DNA from: Nageia nagi
Lineage: Eukaryota > Pinophyta
Assembly: GCA_050084985.1 (NCBI GenBank)
Contig: JBITNC010000001.1
Coordinates: 104,594,001-104,658,000 of the forward strand
Length of the DNA stretch: 64,000 nucleotides
Direction: 5' to 3'
Shown: positions 1-12,216 of the stretch, piece after piece
Layout of the letters: every line of letters begins with the position of its first letter
Position numbering within the stretch: the stretch's first letter is position 1
Made by a program: the position numbers and the translations under genes
Notes under the pieces: model-generated
Seen by the model: the letters and a program-made list of their open reading frames with translations, nothing else
Database searches by the model: none
What the model was told of the DNA's origin: nothing

Positions 1-2474
1 TACCCATTTGGGTATTTCTTGTCATCATTTCATTCTTTGAGACTACATTCAATGAGAAAATTTTTCAATCTAGTAATAGGCCCTTAAACATACCTTCTTG
101 AAACTTTTTTAGCAACCCATGAGATTGTATTTGGCCATTCCAATGAACTCTTCTTGGCCCATCGTATGATTCTTATGACCCATTAAATTTCTAATTCAAT
201 GAGGTGTTTAACTCAAACCCATTCATAGTACCTAACAACACATTAGCACTATCATATTGCACCCAAGAAGGCTACATTTTGATGAGATAATTACATATCC
301 CCTCCTAAGCATGTATATATATATCATGTGATCTATTGCTACTTGTGAGGCTACATTTGTATGAACCATTTTCTGACCCATATATCATAATTTTTTATGT
401 ATATCTAGAATCCAAGATTGATATTTATTAAGGCACTTTCCCTATAAATTTTAGGTCATTATGATGTGCATTTATGCACTCGTTAACCCTTGAGATCCCA
501 TTTTGATGAAGTAATTTACAGACCATATCCCTTTGGTGTAGATCTTGTAATTATTGTGATCCATGATGTCACATATATAAGGGGAATTTTATCAAAAAAT
601 TCATAGGGATTATAAAGTATCCATTTGGGGCAGATCCTACTATCATTTTATACCATGAGACTATGTCTTAAAAAGATGTTTTGTCAAATGATTCATAGGC
701 CTTCCTAATGCATGTTCTTTTTGGGCATATCATATAGTAATTTTGGTTTGTGAAACTGCATATTGGTGAATAAATATGTCAAAAAAATCATATTTCCTTA
801 CAATATACTCATTATGTGCATAAATCACTCATGATAGTACATTTCTATAAGGCATTTTGTTAATCAATTCATAAGTCCCTCTAATGTAACCATTTGGGAG
901 ACAAATGTGACCCATGTGATGGTATTTCAATTAGACATTTGGGTAAACAATTCATAATTCATGCCAAGATGACCCATCAAGGTTTGAAAAGTGTCTTCAA
1001 TTAAATTTAGCTAAGAGAAAACAAACTCTTTCATAATTACCTCACTCATGTTATAACTAGTTTTGTGAACTAATTAACTAGTTTATCCATGGTATGTAAA
1101 GATGGAAAGGTTAATTTTATAAGACTAACTAAATATTGAATAGTATTAAAATCATGAAGATATTTAAGATTGAATGGAATAAATTTTCAAATTTGAGCTT
1201 GGAATATATTAAGAAATTTAGTAAAATATTTTGAGCATTATGTTATTAAAACCATGATATTCAATTGGCTTGAAGCTTAATAATTTACACCTCCAAAATT
1301 AATATAGATTTTGATGGAATTTCTCAATAAAGGTATGATGATGCATGTTAAATGCCTTGAATGTTATGGGTCCCTTCACAATGCCCTATTTTTGATAAAA
1401 TTTTCCTTTTTGATCAAGGAAGGAAGGTAGCTTTAATAAAGGCATAAAACCTCCTGAGATCATAAATAGAGTATAATATAAGTAAGTGGTGTATGAATTT
1501 GATTGATATATGATGCATGTATAATATAATACATTATGATCATTAGAAGAGTTTTCCTGATCCTTACATGCTCCAAAACCTTTCTTAGTACTCAATACCA
1601 TTTCCTCTTGGAACCTTGGGATGATCGTGTACAAAAGATAGCATGAAGACACATCGGATGAAGATAAAGACTCTTATTACCATGAAAATCTTTAGATTTA
1701 AATTGTACAATTGATGTATTTGTTAAATTAATTTTAAAACCATTATCTCAATGTACTCATGATATAAGAGAAAATTCAATTTAATCAAGTATCAAAAATC
1801 AAAAGTGGTCAATATATCATGACAAGTCACACTAAGTATGGTTTAATTCAAACCAATGTTTATATTTTTTCCTAAAATTATAATTCAAGGATTACAATAT
1901 CTTCATTTTTATAGAGGTTTTTGACTTAGAGAATGTTCTCTAGACTATTGAAATCATGGGTTGTGTTCATATCTTTCATATAATAAGAATCAAACTTAAC
2001 TCACTCAATTGTTAGGGTTTTAGTCAAGAGATAAGTAATTCAAATGAGGATAGACCTAAGACATTGATATGGGAAGTGAATTTAAACAATCCTTTATAGA
2101 AATTAAGGCATTAAAATTATAATATATGTGTAAAATGGAGTACAAGTGTTTCAAATAAATAAATTGGTTCAAAATTCTTATATTAGGTGTTCAAAAGAAT
2201 TGATAAACTATCAAACCTAGTCAATAATATGTTACTCACATAAAAATAGAGCATGATCATCATGGGGAACCACTCTCAAATGAGGTGGACTTGCATGGTG
2301 AATGTGCCCTAATACTTATCCAAGGAAGGTGGTATCTAGGTATAGTAGGAAGAGAAACAAAACATAGTCCATGCGGGATGTAAGTTTTATGAATAGTAAT
2401 CTATACATAGGGAATATTTCAAAAACAAATGTTCTAAAATTTTGTGGTTAAGTGTAGAGTGGGGTAGTGTTACA
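1..2474 (+). mobile_element. E1 5' LTR (partial, runs off the left edge)
   Basis: This block aligns along its whole length with 18227-19595 followed by 28794-29897, once E4 is removed, so it is one of two copies of a long direct repeat. It ends in TTACA at 2474 and is followed at once by a primer-binding-site-like sequence, which marks it as a 5' LTR. Positions 1-960 hold a degenerate tandem array built on 'gagactacattt' and 'atgaggcattt' words. No coding frame is supported; the short open frames are chance. The left end of the LTR lies outside the window, by the 3' copy about 1.9 kb further left. Confidence 0.8.
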
Positions 2475-2475
2475 T

Positions 2476-2487
2476 TAGTATTAGAAC
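2476..2487 (+). other. E1 primer binding site (initiator Met tRNA type)
   Basis: TAGTATTAGAAC starts two bases after the LTR end. It differs from the standard plant Met-type site TGGTATCAGAGC by three transitions only, as expected for an old methylated copy. It fixes E1 as a plus-strand element. Confidence 0.65.
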
Positions 2488-2689
2488 AAGTATCGATTAG
2501 GAATTGGGGTGAAGTACTGAATAATAAAATGTCCTAACTTATTGTATCTAGTTTTGTAGGAAAACTTTAAAAACATCAAGATGGGTTGGTCTTGAACTTG
2601 GTTTCCTACATAATATGATATCATATCTAGCATTGATGATAAAATTTCATTCTATGGATTATGGAATACTTAAGTAAATGATCCTTTGA

Positions 2690-3200
2690 GTCTTGAAAGA
2701 AAAAATAGCTGAATTACAAAGAATTAAATCCCAAGAATTGTCCAAATAATATAGAGAAAGACATCTTCCTCTAGAAGAACAAACTAAAAACCATATCTCT
2801 AGGAGGAATGAATATGCAGCTAAAATAAATCAAGATTCAAGACCCCTAGTTGTACAAAATAGATTTGCAAAAAAAGTTATCTTTGGAGAAGATATTATAA
2901 GTTAAAGAAGAGCTGTCCATGATGATTCTAATGGAGAAAGTGAACTTGAAGAAGTTGTAAATTTCAAAAGTATAATTCTAATCCTTGTAGAATAAAACCC
3001 TATTCATATCACAACTCCACCTACTATTAGGCCAAACCATGAGATGAATCTATGGACAGTGACTAAAAGATTGAAATCAATGGGTGCTAATGTACATATC
3101 AAAGAATTATGTTTCATTGAAGGGCTAGAATATAATGGACTAGACCTAAGAAAATATTTTACTATGTTATGTAATGAAAAATTCTATCAATAAAATTCTC
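2690..3200 (+). pseudogene. Coiled-coil / gag-like coding relic in E1
   Basis: The plus-strand reading contains IAELQRIKSQELSK near 2706-2747 and, after many stops, an open run at about 3010-3190 including NLWTVTKRLKSMGANVHIKE and IEGLEYNGLDLRKYF. The position just inside the 5' LTR is where gag is expected, and heptad-like spacing suggests a coiled coil, but there is no zinc knuckle and no similarity I can name. It is broken by numerous stops and cannot be expressed as a full protein. The function is unknown. Confidence 0.35.
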
Positions 3201-5029
3201 AATTTGCTTGAGTAATATAATATAATTTAGAGATTTAAAATATATCTTAAATGCATATGTTGTCTATTCCAATATGACAAGGAGAAATAGATCCAAAAAA
3301 GGGAAAAAAATACCAAAAGAAAATAAAATAACTCCCTATCAATCTTGTAGAAGTGAAATATGATATCACCCTACAAATAGTTTTAGATCTATAGAAAGAG
3401 AAAGGAAAGAAAAAGCTACAATTAATCACTCAAGTTAAGGGAAATAATGTGATTGTCAATAAACCAAGTCAAAAAGGGATTTTCCACTTTTATATGGTAG
3501 AAATGTTCCTACCCTCTTTTATAAATCATTAAGTATCTTCAATAAATGAGAAAAATGATTTCAATATCTAATGAGAAACTTGAAGAGATTATCAATGAGG
3601 AAAAATATCCAATTAGTGATTAAGAATGAATGGATAGAAAGGATCTCCTTATGTACTAAATAAAACTAAATCCTTCTACAATCTAATGTTTGTTCTTATT
3701 TTATTAGTTACATTTCATGAATATCATCAAAATTTTAGGAGAAACTTTTTATTATTTTATTTACTATGTACACAAAATGTTCCACTAATAATTCAATTGG
3801 GTAGCTTACAAAAGGTTATGATTTCATGCAAAAAGGAACTCTTTTTACATAGTTATTGAATTCCATGAACAAAATTTATGGATAATTATCCTAATTAGAT
3901 AACTCTAAGTTAGCATAATCAAATATATTAATTGATAAATCAGAATCAAAGGATCCCAAAGCTTGATTAGATGTACTATATGTAGGAGGATCAAGAATAA
4001 AAGTTATTATATTTTGAGATAAAGATTGAAAATGGTAGAATGATAAAAATAGATGGGAAAGAATATAATTTTCCTATCACCTAGAAATTGTAAAGGAATA
4101 GGTAGTCTTCCAAAGTAAATTTTATTATCAAAGCATCCACAAGATAGCAAGAGGTCTTGAACTCTCCCCTGGTGAAATTGAGGAAGGATTTGTGTATGCT
4201 ACAAGTCTCACCAAAAATGGATTATAAGGAATATGTAGAATAACTCTCCAATTTGGATTAGGATAGGAGAATAATTGAATGAAGAAGCATAAATGATCAT
4301 CAATTTTGAGTTGATTTATCATGCAACAATCAAAATTATTTGAAGGATATAGAGTAACTATAGCTAAAACTTGATGGAGAAGGAAATTCATCACCTCTAA
4401 GGAACATTCCAATAAGAAAGTGTGTACCCTACAATAAATAATATTTTTTGTATCCCATCTGAGAGAGAATTGAAATGTAATATAAGCTAACTTATTCTAT
4501 GAATCACCATGATTTGTTAGTAAAATGTGTCGGTAGAGTAGAAACTCTACCTATAAATTTATTACCTATCCAAAAAGGGATAGATAATAATTGCAAGTGT
4601 TGTACAAAAACATTCTTATGAGTGGAAGAAAAATACTCTGACACTAAATATTCACCAAGAAATTATATTTGGAGAGTATTCATACCCTCAAAGGAGCATC
4701 TAATAAGATATTAAAGATATTATTGAAGAATATTATGGTTGATAAAGGTGCAATACAACATTGCAATTTAAGTTTGCATGTATGATACCACATCCTATCC
4801 AATTAGTTTAAACTTATTAAAATTACACCACTTATATAAACATAAGGTCAAATAACTAATAATGAACAATGAAAAAGATGCAAGCTATCATGGAGAATGA
4901 ATTTTTATGACAATTGAAGAACACCAAAGAAAAAATAAGGTATATCCAAAGGGAAAGAGAATAGTGTGAAAGAATTTGGAATTTGATTTCTATAGAGTGA
5001 AATAAGTTGATGATTGATCTCATTGAATA

Positions 5030-5930
5030 AGAGCAAAAATTAATCCAACAAATTCAAAGTGTGCAAGAAAAAGCCTTCACACACCTTAATGCCTCCTTGC
5101 AGGAAATAAAAAAATGAAGGATGCAAGCTCGAAGGTATGAAAAATTATTACTTGAACATGGTATTTGAATCTCTCTTGCATCATCTAAATCACCTAATGA
5201 CAAGGGTGAAAATGAATATATACCCCAAATGGAGAGCCAAATGGGAGAAAGCCCCCATTTTCCTAAACTATTAATTGATTTACATAAATGATTAACTTAT
5301 TATGAATATTGTATTTGAATGTTTAGTTTTCACACTTTCAAAATATGATTAGGGGTATGTGAAAATAGAGAAAAGTTCTAAAATTAAATGGTTGCTTAAT
5401 TACCTTCCTAGTTTGAACTATAAAATCTATTGGGAAAAATGATAATAGATCAATAGTGAATCTAGTAGTACTGCATATGAGTGCAAACTTTATAAGAATA
5501 TGTTACTAAGAAATTTTGGTAGGAAAATGTTATTTGACATTGAAAATACTTTCTTATGCCAACAATTGGTTATTAAAGGGAAATAGAGAGAATCTCTTAG
5601 GATTCAAAGAGATACTCTAAATCAAGAAAAAATCTTATTAATGGTCAAGTGAAATTAGTTACAAATAGAAAATGAGAGGTCTCTTTTCTGAGAATAGAAA
5701 CTTCAAGAGCAAATTCAATTTGTTCAAGAGAAAGCATTGATGAGTACTAGTACTTCTCTTTAGGAGATTGATATTTGGAAAGAGAAAACTTAAGGATATG
5801 TAAAACTTCTAGTTCAATTTAGGATAAACCTATCCCAAGATATGATGATAAACCCTAATGGAGGAAGTTTAGGTAACATCAAACTTTTAATGCTAAACAC
5901 AAATAGGGATGAATCCCTTAATTATGAATA
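5030..5930 (+). pseudogene. Repeated coiled-coil coding relic in E1
   Basis: Two similar segments follow each other. Near 5030-5110 the frame reads LIQQIQSVQEKAFTHLNASL then QEIKK, and near 5700-5770 it reads LQEQIQFVQEKALMSTSTSL followed by a stop and EIDIWKEK. The shared Q-x-Q-x-VQEKA...SL-x-EI pattern implies an internal duplication of a helical, glutamine/lysine-rich segment. Stops and likely indels separate them. No catalytic motif is visible. It may be a structural or gag-like protein; this is inference. Confidence 0.35.
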
Positions 5931-7041
5931 CTTTGATAATGTGTTAAATCAATAATAAAGATGTGATTAGCATTTATTGTTAATATTCTCCTAAAAGGAT
6001 AACTCTTTATGGAAGTATTACTGATGCATTTCTTTGATTTGAACCTAAGTACTAAGATAAAAAGGATATAAATCAATATTTTTAAGGGTTATTATTATAA
6101 TTTTATGCTTATTAGATCCAAAAATATAGGACCTTACAGAGATATTGTGTAAATATCATATGAACAAGGGTGAGATGGATATTACATAAATTTTTGAGAC
6201 ATGATGGTTTCATGGCTAAGAATGAAAAATTGCCTATTGATAACCTTTATATTTTGAAAGATTAGTTTAGAATCTATTGTAACTGATACATTAGATGCAA
6301 TTTTTTATGACTACTTCATATATTTTCTATGTTTATGAAATAAAGTTGATAAAAAATGATAATTTCATGATGAAAAGTTGAAATAAAATATCAAGATAAG
6401 GAAGTTGTTACTTCCTAAATACATATGGGTTCCCAAGATATGGGCATGGGAGCTCAGACCACTGGGTATACTAACCAATAGATATGGGTAGGTTAGTCAT
6501 ATTACCTCAAGATAAAGAGGTAGTAATCAAGTGAATATATAATATGTAATATGCAATCATTTTCTTACCATGGTTTAATGATTGAAAATGATAGTTATTT
6601 TGAGGGTGATGTGCTTTACCCATAGTATTGTGGATGATATTATCATACATTGTATGATCTTGTTTTGAGTTAGATACATCTTGGGTGATATGGGCCCCAA
6701 GATGAAATCAAAACCTAATATTATGGTCAAATAGGATTTTGTAGTTGATTGGTTAGTAGATAGCAATGATGAGATCATATTAATGTGTTTGACCAAATAC
6801 ATGGAGGAATATGGTGATGAACATTAGAAAAGAAGGGGTCCATCAATGTTGGTAGTTGATTAACTTAACTCACTTGAGGGTAAACTAGCCATTGACATAG
6901 AATCAAGTTGGATCATCTTAATTTTCCCTAATAATTTTGAATCTATTGTAATAATTTGATCCACTATATTATTTCATGGTATGTTTTTTTAGGTATTTTG
7001 ATGAATGAAGAAGAAACAAATACAAAGGATCATGTTATTCC

Positions 7042-7055
7042 TAAGAAGGGGGGTA
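7042..7055 (+). other. E1 polypurine tract
   Basis: TAAGAAGGGGGGTA lies directly before TGTAATAACCCC, the start of the 3' LTR. A G-rich purine run at this spot primes plus-strand DNA synthesis in LTR elements. It supports the plus orientation and the LTR start at 7056. Confidence 0.65.
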
Positions 7056-7366
7056 TGTAATAACCCCATTACACATACAATTTTGAACGCTTTCATAAAT
7101 TTTGAAAAGAGCCACTTGATTTCATTATGATTCAATTATATTTGAAGAATTTTAATGTGAATAAAATTTTGATATAACTAATAAAACCTCATTATATACA
7201 ATAGTTATGCCAAATTAATGTTGGATTCAATATTTTGTGACATGGGTTATGAGTCGACTTAATGAGAGAATCAAGATGAAGATCCTAACGAACCGAGATG
7301 AGTTGTTATAGGAATGGATCGATAAGAGTGATAAAATAATTAATATTAAATTATTGATAGATTCAT

Positions 7367-7823
7367 TATTAGAAATTGTAAAGTAATGTAATATTTCTCT
7401 TTATTGTAAATTCACTTAATGCTTAAATATCTTTAGATACTTTAAAACGTTAAAAAATAAATATAGTAACAACTTTAACCTTAACCTTGGGTAAAAATAA
7501 GGTTAAAGGGTAGGTTTCTTTTTATAAATAGAGAGGTACCCCTCTCATTATATAACTTGATGAAGCATGGTAATATTTGTTTTGTAGAGATGCTCTTGTA
7601 TGAGCTTTGTAGAAGAATTTTTGAGAATTTTTAGAAGAATTATATTAAGAGAAGTAATAAAATGATAGTTCAAAGTGGATGTACTCCCAAGAGATGGAGG
7701 AACCACTATACATGATGTGTTATTTTTTTATGATTGATTATTACTTTACTAGAAGGATAAATATTAGATTTGTTGAAGAAGCTTCAAGGTGATTTTGTTT
7801 TATAGAATCCTTCAATTCCATCA
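7367..7823 (+). repeat. E2 left LTR
   Basis: 457 bp, matching 11663-12139 along its length with many substitutions and small indels. It ends CCATCA. It contains a TATA box and a short dyad (entered separately). The start TATTAG is a decayed form of the TGTTAA seen in the right copy. Confidence 0.75.
7523..7546 (+). promoter_or_regulatory. E2 LTR TATA box plus adjoining dyad
   Basis: TATAAATA at 7523-7530 is followed immediately by GAGAGGTACCCCTCTC (7531-7546), a perfect six-base-pair dyad with a TACC centre. The same arrangement is kept at 11841 and, changed but still able to pair, at 30869. This is the likely LTR promoter. Confidence 0.6.
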
Positions 7824-7825
7824 TG

Positions 7826-7837
7826 TGGTATTAGAAC
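7826..7837 (+). other. E2 primer binding site (initiator Met tRNA type)
   Basis: TGGTATTAGAAC begins two bases after the LTR end and differs from TGGTATCAGAGC by two transitions. Confidence 0.7.
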
Positions 7838-8437
7838 CATTCTTATGGTAATCTCCTCAAATGTCTACTTGGTAAGTTTAAGGTAACTCTCTTCAAATTT
7901 AAGGTATATCTAACCTTTAAACTTCTTTCGATTTTTTATTTGAAACTTCAATAGTTAGTCTATTTCAATTTCTTATTTTGAAGTTAAAATTTGATATCTA
8001 TACTAATATATTTATACTAGAGTAACTAGCTAAGATCTAACATTTTTATGTTAGTAACATGTTAGGAGTATTTGAAGCTAGATATAACATATGGTATATA
8101 GTTAGAATCTATGATATTAAAAAAAAATAGTGCTTCTAATTTTTTTTACCAAGTTGAAAGCTTACAAAAATCTTATTTATGATTTTTATGATAAAAAAAG
8201 TTTTTAGCAAGAAAGTTAAAATACGATCTTGCTATATTAACAAAGGTTACAATCTTTTTTTGTAATAAGTTACAAAAGCTTGCAATTTTTTTTATATATG
8301 AAACATTTGATGAAATTTTTTATATATATAAAAAAAAAATTTATATATATGTTACTAAAAAAAAAAGAAAAAAATTCTCTATTTTTTAATATTTAAAAAA
8401 AAAAGATTTTTTTATTAAATAATAATAATTAATTTTT

Positions 8438-8453
8438 TAAATATATATATATA

Positions 8454-8486
<33 letters not shown>
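8438..8486. repeat. AT dinucleotide microsatellite in E2
   Basis: Nearly pure (TA)n interrupted by a few bases. It makes no gene and gives spurious reading frames. Confidence 0.85.
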
Positions 8487-8492
<6 letters not shown>

Positions 8493-8499
8493 TATATAA

Positions 8500-8955
8500 T
8501 TTTAACATCTTTAATGTGAGCTCTTTTTATCCTTTATTAGAAAAAGAGAGAATCTTTAATGAGTTAAAAAAAAGAAAGATGGACTTTCTAATTTTTTAAT
8601 GAGTTATTTTTTTAATTTTAGCATCTTTAATATAAACTCTTTTTATCTTTTATTAGAAAAAGGAAGAATCTTTAATAAGTTAAAAAAAAAGGTACTTTCT
8701 AATTTTTTTAATGAGTTATTTTTTTTAATTTTAGAATTTTTAATATAAGCTCATTTATCCTTTATTAGAAAAAGGAAGAATCTTTAATAAGTTAGAAAAA
8801 CAAAAGGTACTTTATAATTTTTTTAATGAGTTATCTTTTTAATTTTAGCATCTTTAATATGAGCTCCTTTATTCTTTTGTAAAAAAAAGGAGGAATCTTT
8901 AATGAGTTAAAAAGAAAGAAAGGTGGATGTTTTAATTTTTTGATGAGTTAAATTG
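8500..8955 (+). repeat. E2 tandem array, about 114 bp unit, four copies
   Basis: The phrase 'catctttaat(a/g)t(g/a)a(g/a)ctc' recurs near 8507, 8624, 8739 and 8852, each time followed by 'ctttattag', 'aaaaagg(a)agaatcttta' and 'ttaatgagtta'. The units differ by scattered substitutions and A/T run lengths. No reading frame is conserved between units. Confidence 0.7.
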
Positions 8956-10669
8956 AAGTCCTAAATTTTTTTTAAGTATGATGCAATTTGTAATGTAATT
9001 TTTAAATAAATATTTAAATTATTGATAATTTTCTATTTTTAAGCATAAGCTAAATTGTAATTTATATATATTTTTATAATGTATGAGAATTTTTTTATTT
9101 ACTAAATTCTCACCTTAGTATAAAATTTATTTACTTAAATGCATAATAATTGTAAGTATAAAAAACTTTCAAGGAAAAATTGAATTAATTTACTCAAATA
9201 AGATAAATTTTTGAAGGCAACAATTAATTTTTTTATATAATGTCTAACACCTTTCAAATCACTTTAATTGTACACTTTTTTTAATGCAAATTTTTTCTTA
9301 TGTTAAATTATGGTGTTTTGTTGTTATAATAACAAAGAAAAAAAGAAGTTGCATTATATTATAAAAATTTATACTTGTTATACTTGGTTATGCATATTAT
9401 ATTGCTATTATGCTTAGATAGTTAATTTTTGCAAATCTCCTTCGTTAGATAAAAATATATAGTACTTGGATGTGCATAACATGAAAATTTAAGTAAAAAA
9501 AAATTTCAAATTTTGATATGCACTATCATTATTGGTTGTATTAATTTATATTGCAAAAGTTTTAGTATATTTAATATGCATTGAATTATAAAATTTATGA
9601 TTAATATAGATATTTTTTGTATGCACATTATTTGAAGTAAAAAGGTTGTGCAATTTTTCATCAAACTATCCTTATTTTTTAATCTTATATTAGATAAAAA
9701 AAATTTAGTTATGCATATATTCTTATTTATGCACATTGATCCTAACTTGTGTAAAGTTCTTTTGATTGAATATAAATTTTTGTTAGATTAAAATTTGTAA
9801 ACTTTCTTAATATTGGAATTGTCATGCATTAATCTTCAAAACTTTTATGCACATTGGATAATATACTTGTTAAAGTGCAAAAATTTTAAAATTTTCTTTA
9901 TAATATTTATTGAGTATGATTTACTATTGGTTATTTTTACATAAAAAAAATTTTTCCTTAAAATGAAAGTATATAAGTACCTTTGAGAAGTGTATATTCC
10001 TTTTTACATTTGTAGAGATTAGTAATTGTAACAAAAAAATTTAATAAAAATTACTCTTAAAGAAGAGTATAAAATCTAAGTATACTTCTATATTTAAGAA
10101 TGTTTATAGATTAACACTTCTATACTTTCATATTTTGGAATAATATCCATATTTATAGATTAATGCCACTATACTTTTCTAGTTAGAAAGTTTATCTAAG
10201 TTTATGCATTAATGCCCCTATAATTTTTTATTTAAAAATTTTATCTATGATGATGAATTGATTGATATATTTTTATTTATTAGCAAGTTGTAGTAGATGA
10301 AATGGTTAAAAATTTCACCTTTCACCATGACTATATTATTGAAATGGTTAGAAAGGTTTACCATTCTCTATGATTGCACATTGTTAGAACGGTTAAAAAG
10401 GTTCATTTTTTTTTAAATTATAATTATTTGATAAAATTTGAATCCATATTGATAGATTAATGCTACCAAATGTTATTATATGCATCTTGACTAGTAGCAT
10501 ACTCAAATTGGTATTTTATGACTTATGCATATTGATATGATAGTCAAGATGGTATTTTGTGATTTGTTTTTCATCTATGCTACAATATTATTGAAAAAAA
10601 TTTAAACATATAAATCAATATATTTATAAATAGATAAGAACTTATGTATGTGGCTTATATTTTATTTTT

Positions 10670-10915
10670 TAGATCTTAACTTTATATTTGGTCAAGTTGG
10701 CGTTTATGATCTATATTTTATTTTGTAAATCTTGACTTTGTACTTGGTCAAGAGAGCATTTGTGGTTTATGCTTTATTTTGTAAATATTAGTTTTGTATT
10801 TGGTCAAGTTAGCATTTGTGATTTATAAATCTTGATTTAGTCAAGTGCTTATACCTTTTAAAATCTTAACTTAATGGTTTAGTCAAGATGGCATTTGATT
10901 TTTTAAGATATGGTC
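10670..10915 (+). repeat. E2 tandem array with 'ttggtcaag' core
   Basis: About four to five degenerate units of roughly 55-60 bp carry 'cttgactttgta(c/t)ttggtcaag' and 'gcatttgtg(g/a)ttta'. It lies in the 3' half of the internal region. Similar words do not occur elsewhere in the window. Confidence 0.6.
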
Positions 10916-11650
10916 AAGATAACATAGTCATATAAGTATTTATTTAATGAAACTATCAAGAAGAATAATTAGATTATGAAACATTATAATATCATTACAC
11001 CTTAATATACCCTCAACAAATACAAAATAATGATAAAAAAGAAATAAATATAAAAAATAAAAAATAAATTGATAAATATTGATGATATTTTTTATATTTT
11101 TGATTAAGAATATATTTATATCACTTGATTGATTATGCATATGAGAGTGTTATACACATATGATATTGTTGATATCATACTATGGTTGATACATTTTTTT
11201 AATATGCATATGTGATATATATTTGATAATGTATGTTATCTTTTATATTGTGCAAATATGATGATTTAATATTTTTTATCAGTTTATAGATGATATATAT
11301 CTTATATGAGCATATATGATGTATCTAATTGATCTTGTTTATAAGTTACTTGTAGCTTACAAGTTTTGTTTGATATTGCAGGTTACTTTAGGTATGTATA
11401 CTAATGGAAGCTAATCATATAAACATGTTGTTGAATGATTACTCTTGTATAAAGAAAGTATTTTTTTATTAATAATTGTATTGTAAAATTATTTGTTAAA
11501 ATGGTTAAATAGTTGAGCCATTGTAAAGCCATATATATTTTATTACTTTCTAAAAGATGTTAAAAGTTATCAACTCCACTTATATCTTTATGGAAGAGAA
11601 CTATCTCTTACTCTTTCTCTTTGTCTTTTCAACTCTCTACCTAATCTTGC

Positions 11651-11662
11651 ATTAAGGGGGAG
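11651..11662 (+). other. E2 polypurine tract
   Basis: ATTAAGGGGGAG immediately precedes TGTTAAAA, the right LTR start. Confidence 0.7.
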
Positions 11663-12139
11663 TGTTAAAAATTGTAATATAATATTGTGTAATATTTTTC
11701 TTTAATATAAATTCACATAATACTTAAAGTATTTTAAGATACCTTAAAGTATTAAAAGAATAAATATAGAAAGAGGAATAAATATAAAAACACCTTTAAC
11801 CTTACACTTAGGTAAAAAAGTTAAAGAGTAGATTTCTTCTTATAAATAGAGAGGTAACCCTCTCATTATATAATTTGATAAAATATGGTAATGCTTATCT
11901 TGTAGAGATGCTCTTGTATAAGTTTTGTAGAAGAATTATTAAAAATTTATAAGATTTATCTTGTGAGAAGTAATAGAATGATGGTTCAAAGTGGATGTAC
12001 TCCCAAGAGATGGAAGAACCACTATACATGATGTGTTATTTTTTTGTGATTGATTATTGCTTTGTTATAAGGATAAATGTTAGATTTATTAGAAAAGTTT
12101 AAAGGTGATCTCGATTTATGTAATCCTTCAATTCCATCA
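11663..12139 (+). repeat. E2 right LTR
   Basis: 477 bp, partner of 7367-7823. It starts TGTTAA and ends CCATCA, with TATAAATA at 11841-11848 and the dyad GAGAGGTAACCCTCTC at 11849-11864. Confidence 0.75.
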
Positions 12140-12216
12140 CTCATAAGGACCTTGTTAGATCATATAGTTGCATATCACAATTTTTGAGTATGATATTCAA
12201 TTTCTATGATGAGTGT

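Larger units (their letters stand above)
2475..7055 (+). mobile_element. E1 internal region, heavily decayed
   Basis: This is the DNA between the E1 primer site and its polypurine tract. No reverse transcriptase, integrase, protease or RNase H motif can be recognised on either strand. What remains is pieces of lysine/glutamate-rich coding-like sequence (2690-3200, 5030-5270, 5570-5930; entered separately) broken by many stops. Stretches 3650-4900 and 5940-7040 hold nothing I can name. The lack of pol may mean that E1 was non-autonomous, or simply that decay has erased it. Confidence 0.6.
7367..12139 (+). mobile_element. E2: copia-like LTR element without coding capacity (LARD type)
   Basis: The left LTR is 7367-7823 and the right LTR 11663-12139. 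The flanking bases are TTCAT (7362-7366) and CTCAT (12140-12144), a five-base target duplication with one transition. A Met-type primer site (7826-7837) and a purine tract (11651-11662) lie in the right places for a plus-strand element. The 3.8 kb internal region has no gag or pol frame; it consists of AT-rich sequence and three tandem arrays. It must have moved with proteins from another element. It is inserted in the E1 3' LTR and is younger than E1. Confidence 0.75.

Noticed and set aside
1386-1652. Minus-strand frame of 88 codons
   Set aside because: It lies in the E1 LTR and is not kept open in the second LTR copy at 28800-29070.
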